Positions 11,374 to 18,548 of a DNA stretch of 64,000 nucleotides are shown piece after piece. The notes beneath the pieces were generated by a model that was given only the letters and a program-made list of their open reading frames with translations, ran no database searches and had not been told where the DNA came from. Source of the stretch: Vibrio sp. 10N.261.45.E2 (GTDB lineage: Bacteria > Pseudomonadota > Gammaproteobacteria > Enterobacterales > Vibrionaceae); contig NZ_MCZZ01000093.1 of the NCBI RefSeq assembly GCF_002875705.1, positions 1 to 64,000 of the forward strand. The letters are read 5' to 3'. Positions within the stretch are counted from its first letter, which is position 1. The number at the start of each line of letters is the position of its first letter. Made by a program: the position numbers and the translations under genes.

Positions 11374-13035
11374 ATGAAGCAACGCCTTATTCTAAAGACA
11401 GCACTAAGTGCTGCAATTCTAGCGACTCTAGCTGGGTGTGCGTCTCAATCAGCTCATGATTGGAACCAAGACGAAACTTACAAGCTAACGATTCTTCACA
11501 CAAACGATAACCATGGTCGTTTCTGGCAGAACAAATACGGCGAATACGGCATGTCTGCGCGTAAAACGCTTGTTGACCAACTTCGTGCAGAAGTTGAAGC
11601 AGAAGGCGGTAGCGTGTTGCTTCTATCTGGTGGTGACATTAACACTGGTGTACCAGAGTCAGATCTTCAGGATGCAGAACCTGATTTCAAAGGCATGAAC
11701 AAAATTGGTTACGATGCAATGGCATTGGGTAACCACGAATTTGATAACTCGTTAGACGTACTACAAAAGCAAATTGATTGGGCTAACTTCCCGATGCTTT
11801 CAGCAAACATCTACGACAAAGCGACGGGTGAACGCAAATTTCAAGCGTACGAAATGTTTGAAAAACAAGGAATCAAGATTGCGGTTATTGGTTTAACAAC
11901 TGAAGATACCCAAAAGATTGGTAACCCTGAATTCATCGCAGGCATCGATTTCCGTGATCCTAAAGAAGAAGCGAAGAAGCTAATCGCTGAACTTAAAGAA
12001 ACAGAAAAACCTGATCTAATTTTTGCTGTGACTCACATGGGCCACTACGAAAATGGCCAACGTGGCGTTAATGCTCCGGGTGATGTAGCACTTGCTCGTT
12101 ACCTAAACGAAGGCGATCTAGACATGATCGTTGGTGGTCACTCTCAAGAGCCTGTATGTATGGAAGGCCCTAACGTTGCGAAGAAAAACTTCAAGCCGGG
12201 TGACGAGTGTAAGCCTGACGTACAAAATGGTACTTACATCGTTCAAGCCCACGAATGGGGCAAGTATGTAGGTCGTGCTGATTACGAATTCCGTAACGGC
12301 GAGCTAGAGATGGTGAGCTACGATCTGATCCCAGTAAACCTGAAGAAAAAGGTTAAGATCGACGGTAAGAAGCAACGTGTTCTTATCCAAGATGAAATCG
12401 CACAAGACCCAGAACTACTTGAATTCCTGCGTCCTTTCCAAGAGCAAGGCCAAGCACAGTTAGAAGTTAAGATCGCTGATACAAACGGTAAGCTTGAAGG
12501 CGACCGTAATGTGGTCCGCTTCCAACAAACAAACCTAGGCCGTTTGATTGCAACGTCTCACATGGAACGCGCAAAAGCAGATTTTGCAGTAATGAACTCT
12601 GGTGGCGTTCGTGATTCTATCGAAGCGGGTGAGGTAACTTACAAAGACGTACTGACAGTACAACCTTTTGCAAACATCCTGACTTACACTGACATGACGG
12701 GTAAAGAAGTTCTAGATTACCTAAATGTAGTGGCGACTAAGCCAATCGATTCTGGTGCTTACGCACAGTTTGCTGGTATCTCAATGACAGTAGCGAACGG
12801 TGAAGTATCGAATGTATTCATCGGTGGCAAACAACTTCGTCTAGACGAAACATACCGTTTCACAGTACCAAGCTTTAACGCTGCTGGTGGTGACGGCTAC
12901 CCTAAACTGTCTGACCACCCTGGCTACGTAAATACTGGCTTTGTTGATGCTGAAGTATTGAAAGAGTACCTAGAAGCAAACAGCCCAGTAGACGTGAACA
13001 AGTACGCACCTTCAGGCCAAATGGTTTACAAGTAA
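11374..13035 (+). CDS. nutA: Surface 5'-nucleotidase lipoprotein (NutA/UshA family)
   Basis: 553 residues. It hydrolyses extracellular 5'-nucleotides to nucleosides and phosphate, letting marine vibrios use ATP and similar compounds. A lipoprotein signal peptide (MKQRLILKTALSAAILATLAGC) anchors it. The metallophosphoesterase motifs NDNHGR, GGDINTG, GNHEFDN, THMGHYE and GGHSQEP come in order. The C-terminal nucleotide-binding domain has NSGGVRDSI and FNAAGGDGYP. An in-frame TTG at 11317 would add 19 residues, but ATG 11374 follows AAAGGT with good spacing and begins the signal peptide. It is monocistronic, with its own terminator. Confidence 0.94.
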   Translation: MKQRLILKTALSAAILATLAGCASQSAHDWNQDETYKLTILHTNDNHGRFWQNKYGEYGMSARKTLVDQLRAEVEAEGGSVLLLSGGDINTGVPESDLQDAEPDFKGMNKIGYDAMALGNHEFDNSLDVLQKQIDWANFPMLSANIYDKATGERKFQAYEMFEKQGIKIAVIGLTTEDTQKIGNPEFIAGIDFRDPKEEAKKLIAELKETEKPDLIFAVTHMGHYENGQRGVNAPGDVALARYLNEGDLDMIVGGHSQEPVCMEGPNVAKKNFKPGDECKPDVQNGTYIVQAHEWGKYVGRADYEFRNGELEMVSYDLIPVNLKKKVKIDGKKQRVLIQDEIAQDPELLEFLRPFQEQGQAQLEVKIADTNGKLEGDRNVVRFQQTNLGRLIATSHMERAKADFAVMNSGGVRDSIEAGEVTYKDVLTVQPFANILTYTDMTGKEVLDYLNVVATKPIDSGAYAQFAGISMTVANGEVSNVFIGGKQLRLDETYRFTVPSFNAAGGDGYPKLSDHPGYVNTGFVDAEVLKEYLEANSPVDVNKYAPSGQMVYK

Positions 13036-13103
13036 TTGAATCCAAGCAATTGTATCAATAGGTGCTAAATTAGATTGACTCTAGCATCATGATAAATTTA
13101 ACT

Positions 13104-13129
13104 AAAGCGACGCTCCGGCGTCGCTTTTT
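13104..13129 (+). terminator. Rho-independent terminator of nutA
   Basis: Hairpin AAAGCGACGC/GCGTCGCTTT with loop TCCG followed by T residues, about 70 bp after the nutA stop. Confidence 0.88.
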
Positions 13130-13153
13130 GTTTATCTATCGTTTGGATTCGTT

Positions 13154-13627
13154 ATGACCCCTGCAATCAATCTCGCCAAGAAAAAGAAAATCGCCCATAG
13201 TGTGCATCAGTATCACCATGATGCGAATAATACCAACTATGGATTGGAGGCCGTTGAAGCGCTTGGTCAAGATCCCAAACGTGTATTCAAAACGCTGTTA
13301 TTCTGCTTGAATGGTGTCGCTAAAGATTTGGCGGTCGCCGTTATTCCTGTTGATAAGAAGCTAAACTTAAAACTTGCAGCAAAAGCGGCGAAAGGGAAAA
13401 AAGCAGAGATGGCAGACCCTGATATTGCGCAGAAAACCACGGGTTATGTGGTGGGTGGAATTAGCCCACTTGGTCAGAAAAAAGCATTGCCAACCTTTGT
13501 TCATTCCAGTGCCACTAATTTTGAAACGATATGTGTGAGTGCAGGGAAACGAGGGCTAGAAATTGAACTCGATCCAAAAGACTTAACATTGCTGACTCGC
13601 GGCCAGTTTGCTGATCTATGCTTGTAG
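13154..13627 (+). CDS. ybaK: Cys-tRNA(Pro)/Cys-tRNA(Cys) deacylase YbaK (EbsC)
   Basis: 157 residues, a single YbaK-type trans-editing domain. It clears cysteine mischarged by prolyl-tRNA synthetase. Family features visible: KRVFKTLLFCLNG, AVAVIPVDKKLNLKLAAKAAKGKKAEMADP and TGYVVGGISPLGQKK, which holds the GxxxP substrate-pocket loop. It is convergent with rluF over a shared bidirectional terminator. Confidence 0.94.
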   Translation: MTPAINLAKKKKIAHSVHQYHHDANNTNYGLEAVEALGQDPKRVFKTLLFCLNGVAKDLAVAVIPVDKKLNLKLAAKAAKGKKAEMADPDIAQKTTGYVVGGISPLGQKKALPTFVHSSATNFETICVSAGKRGLEIELDPKDLTLLTRGQFADLCL

Positions 13628-13668
13628 ATTGTCGCCATCATGGTGATAAAATTATCGAACAAAAAAAC

Positions 13669-13705
13669 AAAAACGCCCACTAAGCTAACTTAGCGGGCGT
13701 TTTTA
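13669..13705. terminator. Bidirectional terminator between ybaK and rluF
   Basis: Hairpin ACGCCCACTAAG/CTTAGCGGGCGT flanked by an A run on the left and a T run on the right, so it can end transcription from both sides. Confidence 0.88.
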
Positions 13706-13756
13706 TATCAAGTGTCCCGTCCTGAAATGTGTTTGTACATTGAGGATGAACTATGA

Positions 13757-14890
13757 CTACTTCTTCAGGCCTAAAGTACCACTCACACGTTTCGGTGCAG
13801 GCTTGTTCGGTCTGTTTGAATCTTGGCTGCGGTTTGCAGGTTTGCCGCTTCGACGATCGTTATTGTCGCGATCTTTACGATTGCGGTCCGAACTGTTTCT
13901 ATCTGAATTAGAACGTTCAGAACGAGAGTTCGATTTCCAGTTCTCAGTATTGCCGCCGCTTTCACTATTCGATGAGTTACGGCCACGCTTCGAATTCGGT
14001 GCATGACGGAATTCATCTGCATTGTTACCGCGGTAAGTGCGAGTACGGTTCTCTTTTTGATTACGGCGCGCTGTAGAAGTTTGGTTCTCTTCACGGCTAT
14101 CAAAAAGTTTCGCGTCAGTCGCTTTACGAATACGTTGACCTTTTGCGTTAATTTTTGACGCATCTTCAGTGCTTACTGAACCTTCACACATCGCTAAGAT
14201 TTCAGTGATCTCTTCGTCGCTCAGGTAGCGCCATTTTCCGTTAGGAATACCGTCTAGTGAGATATTCATAATACGAACGCGGCGAAGCTTAAATACTTCG
14301 TAACCTAGAGCCTCACACATACGACGAATCTGACGGTTAAGGCCTTGTGTTAGTGTGATTCGGAATGAGAATTTGGTCTCTTTTTCTACTTTACATGGCA
14401 AAGTGACCGTATCGAGAATATGAACACCAGCGCCCATTTGCTTCAAAAACTCAGTCGTAATCGGCTTATCAACACGCACCACGTATTCTTTTTCGTGGTT
14501 GTTACCTGCTCGTAGGATCTTGTTTACGATATCGCCGTCGTTGGTTAAGAAGATAAGGCCATCAGAAGGTTTGTCTAGGCGACCAATCGGGAAAATACGC
14601 TTGTGGTGGCCGATAAAGTCGACGATGTTGCCAGGAATATCACGCTCAGTCGTACAGGTGATACCTGTTGGTTTATTAAGAGCAATGTAAATTGGCTTCT
14701 CTTTTGAGCGAACAGGCTTATTGTCGATCTCAACATCATCACCTGGCATGACTTTAGTCCCCATTTCAGGGATCTTGCCATTGATAGTAACTCGCCCTGC
14801 ATCAATGAGTTTATCGGCTTCACGACGTGAGCAGAAACCAGTTTCACTGATGTATTTATTAAGGCGTTTAGCTTGGGATTCTTGTGACAT
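13757..14890 (-). CDS. rluF: 23S rRNA pseudouridine(2604) synthase with long basic tail
   Basis: 377 residues. The N-terminal S4 domain ([24 protein letters not shown]) precedes an RsuA/RluB-type catalytic domain with the nucleophilic Asp106 in [10 protein letters not shown], and later [25 protein letters not shown]. The RluF subfamily is inferred from these stretches. E. coli RluF is about 290 residues; here residues from about 265 on form a low-complexity tail rich in Arg, Asn, Ser, Asp and Lys, probably disordered and RNA-binding. The tail has normal reading-frame continuity up to the stop codon, so it is not an obvious frameshift. Confidence 0.92.
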   Translation of the reverse strand: MSQESQAKRLNKYISETGFCSRREADKLIDAGRVTINGKIPEMGTKVMPGDDVEIDNKPVRSKEKPIYIALNKPTGITCTTERDIPGNIVDFIGHHKRIFPIGRLDKPSDGLIFLTNDGDIVNKILRAGNNHEKEYVVRVDKPITTEFLKQMGAGVHILDTVTLPCKVEKETKFSFRITLTQGLNRQIRRMCEALGYEVFKLRRVRIMNISLDGIPNGKWRYLSDEEITEILAMCEGSVSTEDASKINAKGQRIRKATDAKLFDSREENQTSTARRNQKENRTRTYRGNNADEFRHAPNSKRGRNSSNSESGGNTENWKSNSRSERSNSDRNSSDRNRKDRDNNDRRSGKPANRSQDSNRPNKPAPKRVSGTLGLKK

Positions 14891-15064
14891 GATATTCTCT
14901 TAGCGTTTCACAACGGAAATATAGATAAACAAAAAGCAACCTTTGGACAGTTGCTTTGAGTTGGGATTTGTTAACTGAGGACAATTTTAGCACTTGGTGT
15001 GAGTCTAGGCACGAAATATCGATCTCGATACAAATCGTTATTAACCTACTATTACCTCAACCTA

Positions 15065-15646
15065 TCAACTGGAGCGCTTTTGATGGCGTTCTCTGTTCTC
15101 TAGCTTTTTCTCATTACTCTTTCTGAGCATGACGTAAACAGCGCCTGTGCCACCGTGAAATTGCTGTGCTGAGTGTACACATTGCACATCGTTGATCTGA
15201 GTAAGCCAATTTGCCACATAGCTTTTCATCATTGCTGGTGGATTTGAACGCTCACCCTTACCGTGAACAATGATGACGGTACGAACATCCATTCTTAAAC
15301 ACTGACGCAAAAATGAAAGCACTTCGTTACGTGCGCCTTTCAGTGTTTTCCTATGAAGGTCAAGCTTGGCTTGAATCGGGTATTTGCCTAGACGTAGCTT
15401 TTTGTACACGCCTTCTTGTACACCGTCTTTTTTATAAGCAACGATATCGTCTGGTTTGATCATTGGCGAGTAGTCTAATGATAAATAGTCTTTCTCGTCG
15501 TCAGACAGCCACATAGCGGCTTCACGCTTTGCAAGGTGAGATTCGGTGACTCGGTGTACTTTCTGGTGTTCAGCGGTGTCATGGTCGATACGTTTCACAT
15601 CGCCCATCATTTCTTGGAATAAATCTAGGTCATCATCATGAGACAT
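15065..15646 (-). CDS. smrA: Smr-domain DNA endonuclease (SmrA-like)
   Basis: 193 residues. The N-terminal half is a charged, DUF-like linker starting MSHDDDLDLFQEMMGDVKRI. The C-terminal Smr domain (about 90-175) shows the hallmarks LDLHR, VIIVHGKGERS and GGTGAVYVMLRK. Stand-alone Smr proteins of this size are thought to nick DNA or RNA; the cell role in Vibrio is not established. It is monocistronic and well separated from rluF. Confidence 0.9.
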   Translation of the reverse strand: MSHDDDLDLFQEMMGDVKRIDHDTAEHQKVHRVTESHLAKREAAMWLSDDEKDYLSLDYSPMIKPDDIVAYKKDGVQEGVYKKLRLGKYPIQAKLDLHRKTLKGARNEVLSFLRQCLRMDVRTVIIVHGKGERSNPPAMMKSYVANWLTQINDVQCVHSAQQFHGGTGAVYVMLRKSNEKKLENRERHQKRSS

Positions 15647-15712
15647 AGTGTGTATCTCAAGTTGGAGAAGGATAAGTTCAGTATACCTAAGTTGAGGCTG
15701 GGTTTAAAAATG

Positions 15713-15746
15713 AAAAAACCGGAGAAGACAAGAAGTCTGCTCCGGT
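15713..15746 (-). terminator. Terminator of the DUF3149 gene
   Basis: Minus-strand hairpin ACCGGAG(C)AGAC / GTCT(T)CTCCGGT followed by six T. It lies 70 bp after the DUF3149 stop codon. Confidence 0.8.
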
Positions 15747-15815
15747 GCAAAGCGTTTTTACATTTACTTATAGAGTAAAAGAATACTTAAAGTAAAAGTT
15801 TTAGGCTGAGCGATT

Positions 15816-15956
15816 CTAGTGAGGAGATTTTTCAGTCATAACTTTGTAGATGAAGAAGCCTCCATAAAACATCATGAGACCCAGAGCCCCGAAGATTACT
15901 ATCATTGAAGATAGTCCCACCGCATTACCAAATAGGAGATCTAGCCAAAAGTCCAT
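15816..15956 (-). CDS. DUF3149-type 46-residue membrane protein
   Basis: A short gene, read directly from the sequence. It starts at ATG 15956 after a GAGG ribosome-binding site and ends at TAG 15816-15818. The product begins MDFWLDLLFGNAVGLSSM and ends KVMTEKSPH, with one hydrophobic helix (about residues 17-37) rich in Gly and Phe. This matches the DUF3149 family of tiny membrane proteins as I remember it. Function is unknown. It has its own terminator and no partner gene on the same strand within 160 bp. Confidence 0.83.
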   Translation of the reverse strand: MDFWLDLLFGNAVGLSSMIVIFGALGLMMFYGGFFIYKVMTEKSPH

Positions 15957-16146
15957 GTGTATACCTCAAAGTTATATGACACGGGTTAGTGTATTAACTG
16001 GTATTATCAATTCACTGATCTGGATCAATCCTGTTTCATAAGTTAAATACTTGTTGGTAACTGTGTGTTTTTCGTCACATCAACTGTGTTGTTGTATGTC
16101 TTTTGTTCGAACGATTCGAATTCACAATAAATATGAGAAAAAGCGC

Positions 16147-16174
16147 TTGCGGATAAATTCAGAATCCGTATTAT
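16147..16174 (+). promoter_or_regulatory. tRNA-Pro promoter
   Basis: -35 TTGCGG (16147-16152), 16-bp spacer, -10 TATTAT (16169-16174), then the GC-containing discriminator ACGCTCC, as usual for stable-RNA genes. The tRNA starts 38 bp after the -10. Confidence 0.7.
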
Positions 16175-16211
16175 ACGCTCCATCGACAGGCAATCAGCCA
16201 GTTAGATATCT

Positions 16212-16288
<77 letters not shown>

Positions 16289-16297
16289 TATTAAAGA

Positions 16298-16328
16298 AAG
16301 CCGTAGCAGAAATGCTACGGCTTTTTTG
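16298..16328 (+). terminator. tRNA-Pro terminator
   Basis: Hairpin AAGCCGTAGC-AGAAAT-GCTACGGCTT followed by T residues, starting 10 nt after the tRNA. The same stem reappears at 16551-16594 inside the downstream repeat. Confidence 0.9.
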
Positions 16329-16350
16329 TATTTTAAACATTCGGCTTCAT

Positions 16351-16430
16351 TCTGGTTTGGAGTCAGAGAGTGGGGTTGGAATACCTGTCCCCTGGAAGCC
16401 CAGCAGCGTCGAATTCCTCTTCACTGACCA
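16351..16430 (+). pseudogene. Decayed tRNA-Pro 3' fragment, copy 1
   Basis: TCTGGTTTGGAGTCAGAG and TGGGGTTGGAATACC correspond to the anticodon and T arms of the upstream tRNA-Pro with substitutions. After an insertion of about 25 nt the 3' acceptor side TCTTCACTGACCA follows. The stems no longer pair and the 5' half is absent, so it cannot be a working tRNA. Confidence 0.75.
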
Positions 16431-16437
16431 CACTTAG

Positions 16438-16470
16438 AAAGCCTGCTCAATGAGCAGGCTTTCGTTGTTT
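16438..16470 (+). terminator. Terminator-like hairpin after copy 1
   Basis: AAAGCCTGCTC/GAGCAGGCTTT hairpin followed by a T-rich stretch, placed after the decayed tRNA end just as the true terminator follows tRNA-Pro, but with a different stem sequence. Confidence 0.7.
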
Positions 16471-16486
16471 TGAGATATTGTAAATA

Positions 16487-16543
16487 GGGTTCGAACTAGA
16501 CTGGAGTTCGCCTGATGTTCGAAATAAGCTCTTCACTGGCCGC
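16487..16543 (+). pseudogene. Decayed tRNA-Pro 3' fragment, copy 2
   Basis: A weaker remnant: GGGTTCGAAC and TGTTCGAA followed by CTCTTCACTGGCCGCATTAAAG, which matches the end of tRNA-Pro and the first bases of its 3' flank (CTCTTCACCGACCATATTAAAG). Confidence 0.55.
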
Positions 16544-16550
16544 ATTAAAG

Positions 16551-16594
16551 AAAGCCGTAGCCCTCTTTACAATAGAAGGGGCTACGGCTTTTTT
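16551..16594 (+). terminator. Second copy of the tRNA-Pro-type terminator
   Basis: AAAGCCGTAGCCCCTT-type stem around an AT-rich loop and a run of six T. The outer stem GCCGTAGC/GCTACGGC is the same as in the terminator at 16298-16328. Confidence 0.75.
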
Positions 16595-16617
16595 GCGTTT
16601 TAAACCTTCGGTTTCAT

Positions 16618-16697
16618 TCTGGTTTGGAATCAGAGAGTGGGGTTGGAATACCAGTCCCCAGGAAGCCCATCCGTATCGAATCTCTTTTCACTGACCA
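16618..16697 (+). pseudogene. Decayed tRNA-Pro 3' fragment, copy 3
   Basis: Nearly the same as copy 1 (TCTGGTTTGGAATCAGAGAG, GGGGTTGGAATACCAG, then TCTTTTCACTGACCA). Together with the preceding terminator it forms a second unit of a repeat of roughly 250-270 bp. Confidence 0.75.
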
Positions 16698-16713
16698 CAC
16701 AACTCTAATTTGT

Positions 16714-17136
16714 CTAGTTCACATCACACGTGATGTCTTTTATCGGTGTTTCCGAGGTAACAAAACAAACATAAGCTTCTGCGGGGTTATTTGGGCCAAT
16801 TCGAATGTAGCCTGCCTTTACTTCATCTTCATCAAACGTCGCCGAGTGAGAGTTGCCCGTTTGGTTGTCGTAAAAGCTAGCTTCAAAATTGTTGTTCATT
16901 TGGCTTGCGATACGGTTTCGTGTTGTCGATGTTGTGAACGTGATATTGGCACAGCGCATCGGTGGTTTCTCTGTGACCAAAAACTGTCCGCTTTCTTTAT
17001 CTAGCACACCGCCTTTGGTATTTGGTTGAATGTCTATCGCCTGAAACTGTTCGATGGTGCATGTTTCTTTGGCTGAGGCTATTGAGGGCATCAGCATAGT
17101 GAGAGCAAGAGGGAAAGCAAAAAGTACTGGTTTCAT
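16714..17136 (-). CDS. Putative secreted protein of unknown function
   Basis: 140 residues from ATG 17136, which opens a clean Sec signal peptide (MKPVLFAFPLALTMLMPSIASA). A GTG at 17178 would add 14 residues ahead of it and spoil the signal peptide. The mature part is about 118 residues with four Cys (in KETCT, MRCANI, YVCFV and ITCDV), which could form two periplasmic disulfides. I do not recognise the family. It lies beside the TraB/GumN gene on the same strand, 119 bp apart, so they may or may not share a transcript. Confidence 0.7.
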   Translation of the reverse strand: MKPVLFAFPLALTMLMPSIASAKETCTIEQFQAIDIQPNTKGGVLDKESGQFLVTEKPPMRCANITFTTSTTRNRIASQMNNNFEASFYDNQTGNSHSATFDEDEVKAGYIRIGPNNPAEAYVCFVTSETPIKDITCDVN

Positions 17137-17255
17137 TACATCAACGCCGTAGGTAAAAAGAGCGAAAGATAATAGCACCGCTATGGTGCCATTAAATGTA
17201 AAGATTCTGTTATTAAGGACATGCTTTTATAATGAAAAGGTCATGTCCTAACTAA

Positions 17256-18143
17256 CTAGCTGTCTTTGTTAGCTTCGAGCTGACACTGAGCTTGTTGGCT
17301 TTGTGATTGTTGAGTCACACTGAACCCATTATCTTCTAACAACTGTAAAAGGTTGCCTTCGCCAATCAGGTGTAAAGTGCCGACGACCAGCACGTAGTGT
17401 CCTTTCGAATCGAGTTTCCAGTCATTGGCAGATAGTTTGTTTGCCCAATCAATGTTGCGATCCGTTAGAAATGCTTTCTCAAGCTCGGTGGGCATTTCAG
17501 ACAGCTCTGCAAATTCCTCAAGTTTGGTTACATCACCCGCTTTCCAGCTCTCAATTAGGCAATGAACCACACGGTCTGTTTGATCAAATTCTTCAATGCT
17601 TGTCACTAGCCACTCTTTACCAGAATCTTTTTGCCCTGCAATCAGGTCTATTTGAAATTGTAGTGGCTCTAGGCTTAGTACTGGAACGTCTTGTATCGTC
17701 GCTTTATAGGCGAGTGTTGCGTCTACACCGCCCGCTGAGCCGTAACCAAGGTTCTTTAACTGCTGCATCTGTATAGAAAGAGACGTCGCCCAAGGTGGTG
17801 AGCTCAATAGTTGCTGAGTTGGCATATCCAAAGATTTTGAAATGCTCGTTAATAACTGTTTTTGCTCTTCGCTTAATACATCGGCTGTGGTTACCGTGGT
17901 GGTAGGGTACACCACGCCTTCTGTCTTTCTTATATCCGTCTCGACAATTAATCCGTCGCTCTCTTTTAACGTGTCAGTGATTTGCGTGGGAAGCGGGTAC
18001 ATGCTCTCGTCCCCAACGTGTACAGAGCCTAAGATTGTGAGTGTCAGATCATCTTTCTTTGCTTGCCAATAAAGGGGCTCGGCGAGCGCTTGCCTAGCTG
18101 AAAAAGCGAGAACGAATAAAACCATGTACCAGAGTGGACGCAA
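17256..18143 (-). CDS. TraB/GumN family protein
   Basis: 295 residues with a signal peptide (about 1-21, ending RQALA). The TraB/GumN fold is indicated by the first motif ILGSVHVGDESMYPLP, the glutamate-containing DGLIVETDI and the C-terminal HYVLVVGTLHLIGEGNLL, where two GxxH signatures suggest a metal-dependent hydrolase-like site (family resemblance, no proven substrate). Bacterial members are periplasmic or lipid-anchored and of unknown role. Confidence 0.87.
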   Translation of the reverse strand: MRPLWYMVLFVLAFSARQALAEPLYWQAKKDDLTLTILGSVHVGDESMYPLPTQITDTLKESDGLIVETDIRKTEGVVYPTTTVTTADVLSEEQKQLLTSISKSLDMPTQQLLSSPPWATSLSIQMQQLKNLGYGSAGGVDATLAYKATIQDVPVLSLEPLQFQIDLIAGQKDSGKEWLVTSIEEFDQTDRVVHCLIESWKAGDVTKLEEFAELSEMPTELEKAFLTDRNIDWANKLSANDWKLDSKGHYVLVVGTLHLIGEGNLLQLLEDNGFSVTQQSQSQQAQCQLEANKDS

Positions 18144-18548
18144 AGGGAGCTCCTTTATGAAATATTAAACTCGTTAAAATCGATTTTGACGGTGCTTTTT
18201 AACGGTTTTTTTTGAGAACGATGTCACGTTGTTTGTACGAAAAGTATAACAACCCAAGCAAACTCTTAAACCTTTCTCTCTATCAACGACATGATTTTAT
18301 GAAATCCTTTAAAAAGATTGTGATTCAATTCTCAATTTTTACGTCAAAATAAAAATGACGGAAGTGCCGTTAGTTCTAACTTTATGATTTTTATCTAATT
18401 AATCCCAGCGTGGTTTTTGAGATTTGAAGTTGATCACTTTATTAACTTGATTTAATTCACGGCAAAAAATAAGCCCATATAGTTTATCTAACTTTCGAAG
18501 CGCTCCAATTTGCTTCTTACTCAATTTTTTAATTTATGGGTGAATACG
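18144..18548. other. Intergenic region between traB-like gene and chitobiase
   Basis: 405 bp, AT-rich, divergent promoters for both neighbours expected. No ORF with a ribosome-binding site is visible. TTGATCACTTTA near 18432 resembles half of a CRP site but lacks a good second half. Confidence 0.45.
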
